Assembly (NCBI GenBank): GCA_938023775.1
Contig: CALJDB010000290.1
Coordinates: 1-7,315, forward strand
Length of the DNA stretch: 7,315 nt
From: an uncultured Clostridia bacterium
Lineage (GTDB): Bacteria; Bacillota; Clostridia; Oscillospirales; Oscillospiraceae
Direction: 5' to 3'
Position numbers and translations under genes: made by a program. Position 1 is the stretch's first letter; every line of letters starts with the position of its first letter. Below are positions 1-6,630 of the stretch, one piece after another. The notes under the pieces were generated by a model. The model saw nothing but the letters and a program-made list of their open reading frames with translations. It did no database searches and was not told the origin of the DNA.

Positions 1-823
1 TATCATGTGCTCGGAGACCGCCCTCCATGGCCGCCACACCGTGCTCTGCGCGAATGCGGGGAAGCACGTTTTCGTGGAAAAAGCCCCCTTCGCCACGCTG
101 GAGGACGCCTATCTTGCGCGGGAGGCTGTGAAGCGCAGCGGGATCCACTTTATGGTCTCCTCTCCGATGGACAAGCCCCGCAACCGCTGCATCCTGAACA
201 TGATCTCCGACGGGCTTCTCGGCGAGGTCACGGCGCTGCGCTTCCGCCTTTACAGCGAGGCGGGCCCGAAGCTGACCGAGCCGGTCGGCATTTATAACCG
301 GGAGGAAAACGGCGGCGGCGCGATGATCGACTACGGTCAGCACGGCGTCCACATCGCCCAGATGTTCCTCGGCCCGGCGACCTCCTGCACGGCGAATTTC
401 AACTACCTCACGGATTTTGCAAAGAAGTATCACACCGAGGACAACGCCGTTGCGACCTTCCGCCACGAAAACGGCGCTTACTCCGTGGTCGAGGCGGGCT
501 GGTGCGCGCCCTCGCATGAGTGCATCCTCGATGTCTGCGGCACGAAGGGCGCGGTCCACCTGATCGGCGACGCCAAGGTCTTCCATGCGGACGGCAGCTA
601 TGAGTGCCATGATTTTCTGAGCTGCCGCCTGAACGGAAAGGACTGGGTGGATATCCCCGAATCGGAGTTCCCGGAGTGTGTCCACTACCCTCTGCGCGGC
701 TGGATCGAGACCATCCTGAACGATACGCCGGACGAGCGCTTCACCATCGACGACGCCGTCGTCTGGACCGAGATGCTCGACGCCGCCTATCGCGCCGCGG
801 CGCAGACCGCGCCGATCCTCTGA
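1..823 (+). CDS. Gfo/Idh/MocA-family NAD(P)-dependent oxidoreductase, 5'-partial
   Basis: This is the C-terminal ~273 residues of a sugar-type dehydrogenase of the Gfo/Idh/MocA family; the N-terminal Rossmann part with the GxGxxG nucleotide loop lies before the window. The frame is open from base 2, so the ATG at 5 is an internal Met, not the start. The retained end of the nucleotide domain reads GKHVFVEKAPFA, where the family normally has EKP; the Lys (residue 26 counted from the Met at base 5) usually helps bind cofactor and substrate. The C-terminal domain shows GGGAMIDYGQHGVHIAQ (103-119), matching the family's GGG..D.G.H signature with the His kept. Members oxidise, reduce or epimerise sugars, inositols and glycosides in the cytoplasm. 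The substrate here is unknown. It is followed after 16 bases by a Dabb gene, probably in one operon. The family call is firm; specificity is not. Confidence 0.9.
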   Translation, partial: IMCSETALHGRHTVLCANAGKHVFVEKAPFATLEDAYLAREAVKRSGIHFMVSSPMDKPRNRCILNMISDGLLGEVTALRFRLYSEAGPKLTEPVGIYNREENGGGAMIDYGQHGVHIAQMFLGPATSCTANFNYLTDFAKKYHTEDNAVATFRHENGAYSVVEAGWCAPSHECILDVCGTKGAVHLIGDAKVFHADGSYECHDFLSCRLNGKDWVDIPESEFPECVHYPLRGWIETILNDTPDERFTIDDAVVWTEMLDAAYRAAAQTAPIL

Positions 824-839
824 CGGAGGGCGCGAGATC

Positions 840-1136
840 ATGATCCGACACATTTGTCTGATGAAGCTGCTCGAAAGCGCGGACGGCCGCGGCAAGGATG
901 AAAATTTCGCGATGATCAAGGAGGGCATGGAGTCGCTCGTCGGAACGATCGACGGGCTGCTCTCCACGACGGTCTTGCGCGGCTTCCACCCCCGCTTCGA
1001 TGTCTGCGTCACGGTGGAATGCCGCGACCGGGAGTCCTACGCCGCTTACGGCGCCGCGCCGGGGCATCAGAAAATGCGAACGTTCATCCACCGCGTCGTC
1101 GAGGATGACCGCCCCGCATTCGACTGCGAACTTTAA
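840..1136 (+). CDS. Dabb-domain (stress-responsive alpha/beta barrel) protein
   Basis: A 98-residue protein beginning MIRHICLMKL, the usual opening of Dabb (ferredoxin-like dimeric alpha/beta barrel) proteins, with the expected His at residue 4. A central strand region (FDVCVTVECRDRESYAAYG) and a C-terminal H.....FIHRVVEDDRPAFD stretch also fit the family, as does its length (about 95-105 residues). The start is supported by CGGAGGG at 824-830, nine bases upstream of the ATG. Dabb proteins are small cytoplasmic dimers. Some are enzymes or enzyme partners, but most are uncharacterised, and they are often found next to Gfo/Idh/MocA dehydrogenases in sugar clusters, as here. A role as partner or accessory enzyme of the upstream dehydrogenase is an inference from context. 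No signal peptide or membrane segment is visible. Confidence 0.85.
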   Translation: MIRHICLMKLLESADGRGKDENFAMIKEGMESLVGTIDGLLSTTVLRGFHPRFDVCVTVECRDRESYAAYGAAPGHQKMRTFIHRVVEDDRPAFDCEL

Positions 1137-1156
1137 TGCAGCGCTTTTTCGGCGTC

Positions 1157-1191
1157 CGGGGCAGATGACAGACATCTGCCCCGTCTTTTTT
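1157..1191 (+). terminator. Intrinsic terminator-like hairpin between Dabb and aldo/keto reductase genes
   Basis: An 11-bp perfect stem (1157-1167 with 1173-1183, core GGGGCAGATG/CATCTGCCCC) encloses a 5-base loop (ACAGA) and is followed by TCTTTTTT at 1184-1191. This is the textbook layout of a rho-independent terminator. It lies 20 bases after the Dabb stop and abuts the next gene's ribosome binding site (AAGGAG, 1192-1197). No room is left for a promoter between hairpin and gene. It may therefore act as a partial terminator or attenuator within one cluster, or as a true end with the next promoter inside the Dabb gene. Confidence 0.85.
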
Positions 1192-1202
1192 AAGGAGCAT
1201 CT

Positions 1203-2180
1203 ATGGAATACCAATATGTTGAAAGCCTCGACGCCGCGCTCCCCCGGCTGGTCTACGGAACGGGGAACCGCGCGGTGCAGGGAGCGGATTACCCTGCGGC
1301 GGCAGACTGCCTCGCTGCGGCTTGGGAGGCGGGCTTCCGCGCCTTTGACACGGCGAACTGCTACGGCTGCGCCGAGGAGAACCTCGGCCGCTGGCTGGAC
1401 GAGAGCGGCAACCGCAGCCGCGCCTTTCTTCTCACAAAGGGCCATAACTGCGGCATGCGCGGCTCATCGGACGTTTACGGCGCGGAGACGATCCGCCGTC
1501 AGCTCGCGCTGAGCCTGCGGCGGCTGCGCACGGAGCGCGTCGAGCTCTATATCCTCCACCGGGACGACCCGTCGCGGGACGTCGGCGAGATCGTCGAGGC
1601 GCTGAATGAGGCGCGGGCGGCGGGCTCCATCGGCGCTTTCGGCGCTTCAAACTGGACGCTGCGGCGCGTCGACGAGGCAAACCGCTATGCCGCGGCGCAC
1701 GGGCTGGAGGGCTTTTCCGCGCTGAGCCCCGCTTACAGCCTTGCGGAGATGGTCGGCGACCCTTACGGCGGGAGCGTCACGCTCTCCGGGGAGCGCGGCG
1801 GCGCGCTGCGCGCCTATCTTGAAAAAACGCGGCTGCCGGTTTTTGCTTACTCGCCCCTTGCGCGGGGCTTTTTGTCCGGAAAATACCGGGCGGACGCCCT
1901 CCGCAGCGGCGCGCAGAGCCTTCCCGCGGACACGGCGGCGGAGTATCTCTGCCCGAAAAATCTCGCGCGGCTCGCGCGGGCGGAGCAGCTCGCGGCGGCG
2001 CGCGGGACCACGGTGTCCTGCGTCTGCCTCGCATGGCTGCTGTCGCAGGAGATGGCGCTGTTCCCCATCGTCGGTCCGGCGGGGGAGCGCCACATGCTGG
2101 AAAACGCCGCCGCGCCGGGTCTGCATCTCAGCCCGCAGGAGCGGCGCTGGCTTTTGAGCGGAGAGGAAAACGGAGTATGA
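1203..2180 (+). CDS. Aldo/keto reductase
   Basis: A 325-residue cytoplasmic NAD(P)H-dependent aldo/keto reductase with the (beta/alpha)8-barrel signatures in order. The catalytic tetrad is complete: Asp49 and Tyr54 in FDTANCYG, Lys79 in LLTKGH, and His119 in LYILHRDDP. GASNW (147-151) and the cofactor-side YSPLARGFLSGKY (216-228) and PIVG (288-291) motifs are present. The length is normal. The start is fixed by AAGGAG (1192-1197), five bases before the ATG. The stop overlaps the araA start as ATGA, so the two are probably translationally coupled. Such enzymes reduce aldehydes or aldoses (or oxidise polyols). Placement directly before araA suggests a pentose or pentoside-related substrate, but this is inference and no residue seen here sets specificity. 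Confidence 0.92.
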   Translation: MEYQYVESLDAALPRLVYGTGNRAVQGADYPAAADCLAAAWEAGFRAFDTANCYGCAEENLGRWLDESGNRSRAFLLTKGHNCGMRGSSDVYGAETIRRQLALSLRRLRTERVELYILHRDDPSRDVGEIVEALNEARAAGSIGAFGASNWTLRRVDEANRYAAAHGLEGFSALSPAYSLAEMVGDPYGGSVTLSGERGGALRAYLEKTRLPVFAYSPLARGFLSGKYRADALRSGAQSLPADTAAEYLCPKNLARLARAEQLAAARGTTVSCVCLAWLLSQEMALFPIVGPAGERHMLENAAAPGLHLSPQERRWLLSGEENGV

Positions 2181-3655
2181 ACATAGAAAACAGAGAATTT
2201 TGGCTCCTTGTCGGAAGTCAGGAGCTTTATGGCGCGGCGGTGCTGGAGACCGTCGCGCGCCGCGCGCAGGAGATGGCGGCGTATATCAGCGCGAGCGGCT
2301 GCGTGCCGCGCCGTCTGGTCTTCAAGGGCGTCGTGCGCTCCGACGCGGACGCCGTCCGCTTCTGCCGGGAGGCGAGCTTCGACGAGCGCTGCTGCGGCGT
2401 CGTCGCGTGGTGCCACACCTTCTCGCCGGGAAAAATGTGGATCAACGGTCTTTCGCTGCTGCAAAAGCCCTACTGCCACTTTGCGACGCAGTATCACCGG
2501 GAGATCCCGAACGACGGGATCGACATGGATTTCATGAATCTGAATCAGGCAGCCCACGGCGACCGCGAGCTCGGCTACACGGAGGCGCGGCTGCGCCTTG
2601 CCCGCAAGGTCATCTTCGGCCACTGGCAGGACGCGGAGCCGCTGCGCGCGCTCGGACGCTGGATGCGCGCGGCGCTCGGCTGGGCGGAGAGCCGGACGCT
2701 CCGGGTGATGCGCTTCGGCGACAACATGCGCGAGGTCGCCGTCACGGAGGGCGACAAGGTAGAGACGCAGAGAAAGCTCGGCTGGCAGGTGAACACTTGG
2801 GCGGTCGGCGACCTCGCCGAGGAGCTGCGCGCCGTTTCCGACGCGGAGACCGCGGCGCTCACGGAGGAGTATCTCGACGCCTATACGCTCGCGACCGAAG
2901 ACCGCGCGTCCGTCGCCTGTCAGGCGCGGGAGGAGCTCGCCATCCGGCGTATGCTGGACCGCGAGGGCTGCACGGCGTTCAGCGACACGTTTCAGGACCT
3001 CCATGGTCTGCCGCAGCTCCCCGGACTCGCCGCCCAGCACCTGATGGCGCTCGGCTACGGCTTCGGCGGCGAGGGCGACTGGAAAACGGCGGCGCTGCTG
3101 CGCGTCGTCGGCGCGATGTGCGAGGGGATGGGCGGCGGCTCCGGCTTTATGGAGGATTACACCTATCACCTCGCGGGGGAGCGCTCCTGCGTTCTCGGTT
3201 CCCACATGCTGGAGGTCTCGCCCGCGCTGGCGGCGGGACGCCCGGAGATACGCACCCACCCGCTTGGAATCGGCAGGAACAGCTCCGACCCGGCGCGCCT
3301 GGTCTTTGAGGGCAAGCCCGGTCCCTGCACGCTCACGAGCCTTGTGGATATGGGCGGGCGGCTGCGGCTCATCGTGCAGGAGGCGGAGGCGATACGCCCG
3401 ATCCTGCCGATGCCGAACCTGCCTGTGGCGCGCGTGATGTGGCGGCCGCTCCCGGACCTCGCGGGCGGCGTGCCGATGTGGATCATGGCGGGCGGGTCTC
3501 ACCACACCGTCTTCAGCTACGACGCCGACGCCGCGCTGCTGGAGAGCTGGGCGGACATGATGGACATCGAGTTTGTGCGCATCGGGCGCGGCACCGAGCC
3601 CGCGGCGCTGAAAAAAGAGCTGATGCTCGGAGATTTGCTATGGAAGCTCAGATGA
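2177..3655 (+). CDS. araA: L-arabinose isomerase
   Basis: A 492-residue enzyme (family about 475-500) that interconverts L-arabinose and L-ribulose, the first step of the isomerase pathway; it is a cytoplasmic, usually Mn2+-dependent hexamer. The opening FWLLVGSQELYG and AWCHTFSPGKMWI (77-89) are typical of AraA. The metal/catalytic set is complete: Glu299 in GEGDWKTAALLR, Glu326 in MEDYTYH, His343 in GSHMLEV, and His442/443 in GGSHHTVFS, with spacing matching E. coli Glu306/Glu333/His350/His450. The ATG at 2177 is chosen because it starts the conserved N-terminus; an upstream in-frame extension carries no family sequence. The start lies in an ATGA overlap with the preceding stop. GGAG sits only one base before the ATG, so AGGA at 2164-2167 is the likelier ribosome binding site, or reinitiation is used. 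The kinase gene overlaps the 3' end. Confidence 0.97.
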   Translation: MNIENREFWLLVGSQELYGAAVLETVARRAQEMAAYISASGCVPRRLVFKGVVRSDADAVRFCREASFDERCCGVVAWCHTFSPGKMWINGLSLLQKPYCHFATQYHREIPNDGIDMDFMNLNQAAHGDRELGYTEARLRLARKVIFGHWQDAEPLRALGRWMRAALGWAESRTLRVMRFGDNMREVAVTEGDKVETQRKLGWQVNTWAVGDLAEELRAVSDAETAALTEEYLDAYTLATEDRASVACQAREELAIRRMLDREGCTAFSDTFQDLHGLPQLPGLAAQHLMALGYGFGGEGDWKTAALLRVVGAMCEGMGGGSGFMEDYTYHLAGERSCVLGSHMLEVSPALAAGRPEIRTHPLGIGRNSSDPARLVFEGKPGPCTLTSLVDMGGRLRLIVQEAEAIRPILPMPNLPVARVMWRPLPDLAGGVPMWIMAGGSHHTVFSYDADAALLESWADMMDIEFVRIGRGTEPAALKKELMLGDLLWKLR

Positions 3656-5226
3656 ACCCGGCGCTGCGCGAGACCGTGATCGGCATCGAGCTCGGCTCGA
3701 CCCGGATCAAGGCGGCGCTGCTGGACCGGCGGCACCGCGTGATCGCCGAGAGCAGCGTTTCGTGGGAAAGCCGTCTCGTCGGCGGGCTCTGGACTTATTC
3801 CTATGAGGAGATCCGGAGCGGGCTCCGGCGCTGCTTTGCCGGGCTCGCCGCGCGCACGGAGCGCGTGCTCGGCGTGCCGCTCTCAACGGCGGGCGCGATC
3901 GGGATCTCCGGCATGATGCACGGCTACCTCCCGCTCTCCGCCGCCGGTGAGCCGCTCGCAAACTTCCGCACTTGGCAGAATACGAACACCGCGGAGGCAG
4001 CCTCGGCGCTCTCTGCGCTTTTTGATATGCATATTCCTCAGCGCTGGAGCGCGGCGCATCTCTATCAGGCGATCCTGAACGGAGAACGCCACGTCCCGGA
4101 TATCCGGCGCATCACAACACTCGCTGGCTATGTCCACGGTCTGCTCACCGGGGAGCAGGTCGTCGGACTCGGCGAGGCAAGCGGAATGTTTCCGCTGGAC
4201 GGCGGCGGCTATGACCGGCGGCTCCTGCGGCTTTTCGACGAACGCTGCCGCCCGGCGGACTGCCCGTGGCAGCTGGAGGATATTCTCCCGACGCCGCTCC
4301 CCGCGGGCGCGTTCGCGGGAAATCTGACGCCCGCGGGCGCGGCGCTGCTGGACCCCTCCGGCGTGCTCCGGCCGGGCATGCCCTTCGCGCCGCCGGAGGG
4401 CGACGCCGGGACCGGTATGGCAGCGACGAACTCCGTGCGCGCGGGGACGGGAAACGTCTCCGCCGGGACCTCGGTCTTTGCGATGGTCGTCACGGAGCGC
4501 TCGCTGCGCCACTGCGGCGGGGTCGACCCGGTCGCAACGCCGGACGGGAAAAGCGTGGCGATGGTCCACTGCAATAACTGCACGGGCGACTTAAACGCAT
4601 GGGCGGGGCTGTTTTCCGAGGCGGTGGGCAGCTTCGCACCTGCACCGGAGCCGGAGGCGCTTTACGACACGCTCTTCCGCGCCGCCGCAGAGGGCGACGC
4701 CGACTGCGGCGGGCTGCTCTCCGTCAACTATCTCGCCGGCGAAGAGCTGGCGGGGCTTGCGCGGGGGAGACCCATCTTCACCCGCGCGCCGGACGCGCGC
4801 ATGACGCTCGCAAATTTTATGCGCGCGCAGCTCGCCTCGGCACTCTGCACGCTTGCGCTCGGTCTGCGCGATCTTGCCGCCGGGGGCGTGAAGATCGAAC
4901 GGCTGACCGCCCATGGCGGCTTTTTCAAAACGCCCGGCGTGGGTCAGCGGATGCTGTCCGCCGCGGCGGGCGGAACGCCCGTCACCGTGGCGGACACCGC
5001 CGGAGAGGGCGGCGCTTACGGCATGGCGCTGCTCTGCGCTTACATGCTCTGGCGGCGCGGCGGCGAGCCGTTGGAGGACTATCTGGACCGCGCCTTCAAC
5101 GGCGCGCCGGGGACGACGCTGTCGGCGTCCGCCGCGGAAACGCAGGGCTTCGCATCTTACGCCGCCCGCTTCGAAGCCGCGCTGGAGTTGGAGCACGCCG
5201 CCGTCCGTCTGCTGCAAGACGAATGA
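3640..5226 (+). CDS. FGGY-family carbohydrate kinase, probable L-ribulokinase
   Basis: A 528-residue sugar kinase of the FGGY family, expected to phosphorylate L-ribulose made by AraA to L-ribulose 5-phosphate in the cytoplasm. The phosphate-1 motif is IELGSTRIK (16-24), with Glu where the family usually has Asp. GISGMMHGYLPL (88-99) and FRTWQNT (109-115) form the substrate side. GDAGTGMAATN (254-264) carries the likely catalytic Asp255, GNVSAGTSVFAM (271-282) is the phosphate-2 loop, and AHGGFFKTPG (424-433) is the adenosine part. The protein is shorter than classical AraB (about 560) and longer than XylB (about 485), and it reads as the AraB-like clade found beside araA in Clostridia and Bacteroidetes, so no symbol is given. 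The ATG at 3640 has CGGAGA (3628-3633) six bases upstream and overlaps araA by 16 bases. An alternative ATG at 3652 gives a 4-base ATGA overlap. Xylulokinase-like activity cannot be excluded. Confidence 0.88.
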   Translation: MEAQMNPALRETVIGIELGSTRIKAALLDRRHRVIAESSVSWESRLVGGLWTYSYEEIRSGLRRCFAGLAARTERVLGVPLSTAGAIGISGMMHGYLPLSAAGEPLANFRTWQNTNTAEAASALSALFDMHIPQRWSAAHLYQAILNGERHVPDIRRITTLAGYVHGLLTGEQVVGLGEASGMFPLDGGGYDRRLLRLFDERCRPADCPWQLEDILPTPLPAGAFAGNLTPAGAALLDPSGVLRPGMPFAPPEGDAGTGMAATNSVRAGTGNVSAGTSVFAMVVTERSLRHCGGVDPVATPDGKSVAMVHCNNCTGDLNAWAGLFSEAVGSFAPAPEPEALYDTLFRAAAEGDADCGGLLSVNYLAGEELAGLARGRPIFTRAPDARMTLANFMRAQLASALCTLALGLRDLAAGGVKIERLTAHGGFFKTPGVGQRMLSAAAGGTPVTVADTAGEGGAYGMALLCAYMLWRRGGEPLEDYLDRAFNGAPGTTLSASAAETQGFASYAARFEAALELEHAAVRLLQDE

Positions 5227-5230
5227 AAGC

Positions 5231-5260
5231 AAACCGCCGCCCGCGCCGGGCGGCGGTTTT
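5231..5260 (+). terminator. Intrinsic terminator after the araA-kinase unit
   Basis: CCGCCGCCCG (5234-5243) pairs perfectly with CGGGCGGCGG (5247-5256) around a 3-base CGC loop. The flanking AAA (5231-5233) can extend the stem into TTT (5257-5259), and the T-run is TTTT. It begins four bases after the kinase stop. The T-tract is short but the stem is very strong, and the position before a new promoter supports a true operon end. Confidence 0.8.
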
Positions 5261-5284
5261 CGCGTCCTCCCGAACCTCTGTGTC

Positions 5285-5313
5285 TTGACTCTTCGGGAAA
5301 ACCATGCTATATT
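5285..5313 (+). promoter_or_regulatory. SigA-type promoter for the CNNM/CorC gene
   Basis: The -35 box TTGACT (5285-5290) is separated by 17 bases from the -10 box TATATT (5308-5313), which is preceded by TG one base upstream (5305-5306), an extended -10. Each hexamer matches the consensus at five of six positions. Transcription should start near 5320, giving a leader of roughly 33 bases, which is too short for a known metal riboswitch. The stretch is clearly more AT-rich than the flanking genes. Confidence 0.8.
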
Positions 5314-5330
5314 TAACGGTGACTATATTT
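5307..5330 (+). repeat. Direct repeat CTATATTT, two copies
   Basis: CTATATTT occurs at 5307-5314 and again at 5323-5330, 16 bases apart start to start. The first copy contains the promoter's -10 box and the second falls in the predicted early leader. It could be a direct-repeat operator or simple AT-rich coincidence. No -35 box is correctly spaced from the second copy. Confidence 0.4.
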
Positions 5331-5331
5331 T

Positions 5332-5355
5332 TAGGAGTGTGATTTTTCCATTATG
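5332..5355 (+). promoter_or_regulatory. Widely spaced ribosome binding site of the CNNM/CorC gene
   Basis: TAGGAG (5332-5337) is the only good ribosome binding site before the ATG at 5353 and is 15 bases from it, against the usual 5-9. The first three bases are also an in-frame stop (TAG), and no ATG, GTG or TTG lies in frame between it and 5353. The start is therefore forced unless the ATT at 5350 is used. Initiation may be reduced, or a small fold in the leader may bring the site closer. Confidence 0.55.
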
Positions 5356-6627
5356 GATGGCGACAGTATATTTTCTGCCATTATCATCCTTGCATTGCTT
5401 TTCTGCGCCGCATACTTTGCCGTATGCGAAACGTCGTTTGCCTCGGTCAACCGCATCCGGCTGAAAAACGCCGCGGAGCGGGGGGACCGGCGGGCGAAAA
5501 CGGCGGTCTACATCACCGAGCACTTCGACAAGGCAATCACCACGATCTTAGTTGGCACCAACATCGTCCACCTGAGCGCGGCGAGCTATGTCACCGTGCT
5601 GGTAACGCGGCGCTGGGGCGTCTCTGCGGTGACGCTCAGCACCTTTATCACGACGCTGGTCGTATTCTTCGTCGGCGAGATGCTGCCGAAGAGCATCGCA
5701 AAGAAATACAGCGAGCGCATCTCGCTCGCAACGGCGTCGTCCCTGCGCTTTTTCATGACGGTTTTCACCCCTGTCTCCGCCATTCTGACCGCCATCGGCT
5801 CCGCCGCGGCGAAGCTCACGAAGGGAGACCCGGAGGTCACGGTCACGGAGGAGGAGCTCTACGATATCATCGAGAGCATGACCGACGGCGGCGAGCTGGA
5901 CGCCGAGCAGGGCGAGCTCGTCAGCAGCGCGCTCAGCTTTGCGGACGTGACGGTGGAGAGCATCCTCACCGCGCGCGTGGACGTCGTCGCCTTCGACGTG
6001 GAGACCCCGCCGGAGCGCATTATGGAGCGCATTCGCACCCTGCGCCACAGCCGTGTGCCCGTCTATGAGGGCAGCATCGACAACATTGTCGGCATATTGC
6101 ACCTAAACCGCTTTTTCAAGGCGCTCAGCGAGCAAAAGCGCCCGCCGCTGCGCAGCATGATCATGAAGCCCTGCTTTGTCTATAAAACGACCAAGCTGCC
6201 CGCCGTTTTAGAGCAGCTGCGCCGCTGCAAGCAGCACCTTGCCGTCGTCACGGACGAATACGGCGGCGTCTGCGGCATCGTCACGATGGAGGACGTGCTG
6301 GAGCAGATCGTCGGCGAGATCTGGGACGAGACGGACGAGGTCGAGGAGGAGGTCGTGGAGCGCTCGGACGGCGTCTGGGAGTTAGACGGCGACATGAGCA
6401 TCGGCGATTTCACCGAGCTGCTGGGCCTCAATGAGGACGAATTTGAGACCGAGAGCAGCACCGTCGGCGGCTGGACGCTGGAGATGTTCGGCTCCTTCCC
6501 CGCCGAGGGCGACAGCTTCCGCTGGGAGCAGCTCACGGTGACGGTTCTGAAAATGGATGGCCTGCGCGTGGAGCGCGTGCTCGTCCGGCGGGAGGAGCAG
6601 CCCGCGGAGGACGGAAAGGACAAGTAA
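5353..6627 (+). CDS. CNNM/CorC (HlyC-type) family membrane protein, DUF21-CBS-CorC_HlyC
   Basis: A 424-residue inner-membrane protein of the family often labelled hemolysin C or CorC; characterised relatives handle Mg2+ (or Co2+) efflux. The DUF21 membrane domain spans about residues 5-155, with hydrophobic segments near 8-29, 63-86, 91-110 and 130-152 and the family motifs CETSFASVNRIRL (25-37), VGTNIVHLS (67-75) and GEMLPKSIAKKYSERIS (108-124). A paired CBS domain follows (about 200-322), including RHSRVPVYEG and TDEYGGVCGIVTMEDVLEQI, then an acidic linker (324-336) and a CorC_HlyC domain (about 338-413). Length and order are normal. It has its own promoter (5285-5313) but an unusually distant ribosome binding site. 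The TetR-type gene starts three bases after its stop. Ion transport is inferred from the family; hemolytic activity is not implied. Confidence 0.92.
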   Translation: MDGDSIFSAIIILALLFCAAYFAVCETSFASVNRIRLKNAAERGDRRAKTAVYITEHFDKAITTILVGTNIVHLSAASYVTVLVTRRWGVSAVTLSTFITTLVVFFVGEMLPKSIAKKYSERISLATASSLRFFMTVFTPVSAILTAIGSAAAKLTKGDPEVTVTEEELYDIIESMTDGGELDAEQGELVSSALSFADVTVESILTARVDVVAFDVETPPERIMERIRTLRHSRVPVYEGSIDNIVGILHLNRFFKALSEQKRPPLRSMIMKPCFVYKTTKLPAVLEQLRRCKQHLAVVTDEYGGVCGIVTMEDVLEQIVGEIWDETDEVEEEVVERSDGVWELDGDMSIGDFTELLGLNEDEFETESSTVGGWTLEMFGSFPAEGDSFRWEQLTVTVLKMDGLRVERVLVRREEQPAEDGKDK

Positions 6628-6630
6628 GCT

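Noticed and set aside
5..7. ATG at base 5 as the true start of the first gene
   Set aside because: The frame is open upstream and the protein would lack the Rossmann nucleotide-binding half required by its family, so this Met is internal.
741..1445. Antisense open frame spanning the Dabb gene and the 1157-1191 hairpin
   Set aside because: The translation ends in an Arg/Ser-rich run, has no domain signature, and covers two sense genes with good ribosome binding sites.
1000..1512. Sense-strand open frame bridging the Dabb gene and the aldo/keto reductase start
   Set aside because: It is an out-of-frame shadow reading through the terminator hairpin, with no recognisable motif and Arg/Ser/Thr-rich composition.
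2033..2176. Possible 48-residue N-terminal extension of AraA
   Set aside because: The extension is the frame-shifted aldo/keto reductase end, and AraA homology starts at the ATG at 2177.
1847..3505. Long antisense open frame (~552 codons) opposite the AKR end and most of araA
   Set aside because: It lies opposite two firmly identified genes, its translation is Arg/Ala/His-rich low-complexity without any family motif, and long antisense open frames are expected in GC-rich codon-biased DNA.
3439..3639. Possible 67-residue N-terminal extension of the kinase
   Set aside because: It is an Arg-rich shadow of the araA C-terminus; FGGY homology starts just after the ATG at 3640.
5324..5329. Second TATATT as an alternative -10 box
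   Set aside because: No -35-like sequence lies at the right distance (5301-5306 is ACCATG), and transcription would begin at or inside the ribosome binding site.
5314..5352. Metal-sensing riboswitch before the CNNM/CorC gene
   Set aside because: The predicted leader is only about 33 bases and shows no extended pairing; known Mg2+ or Mn2+ riboswitches are much longer.
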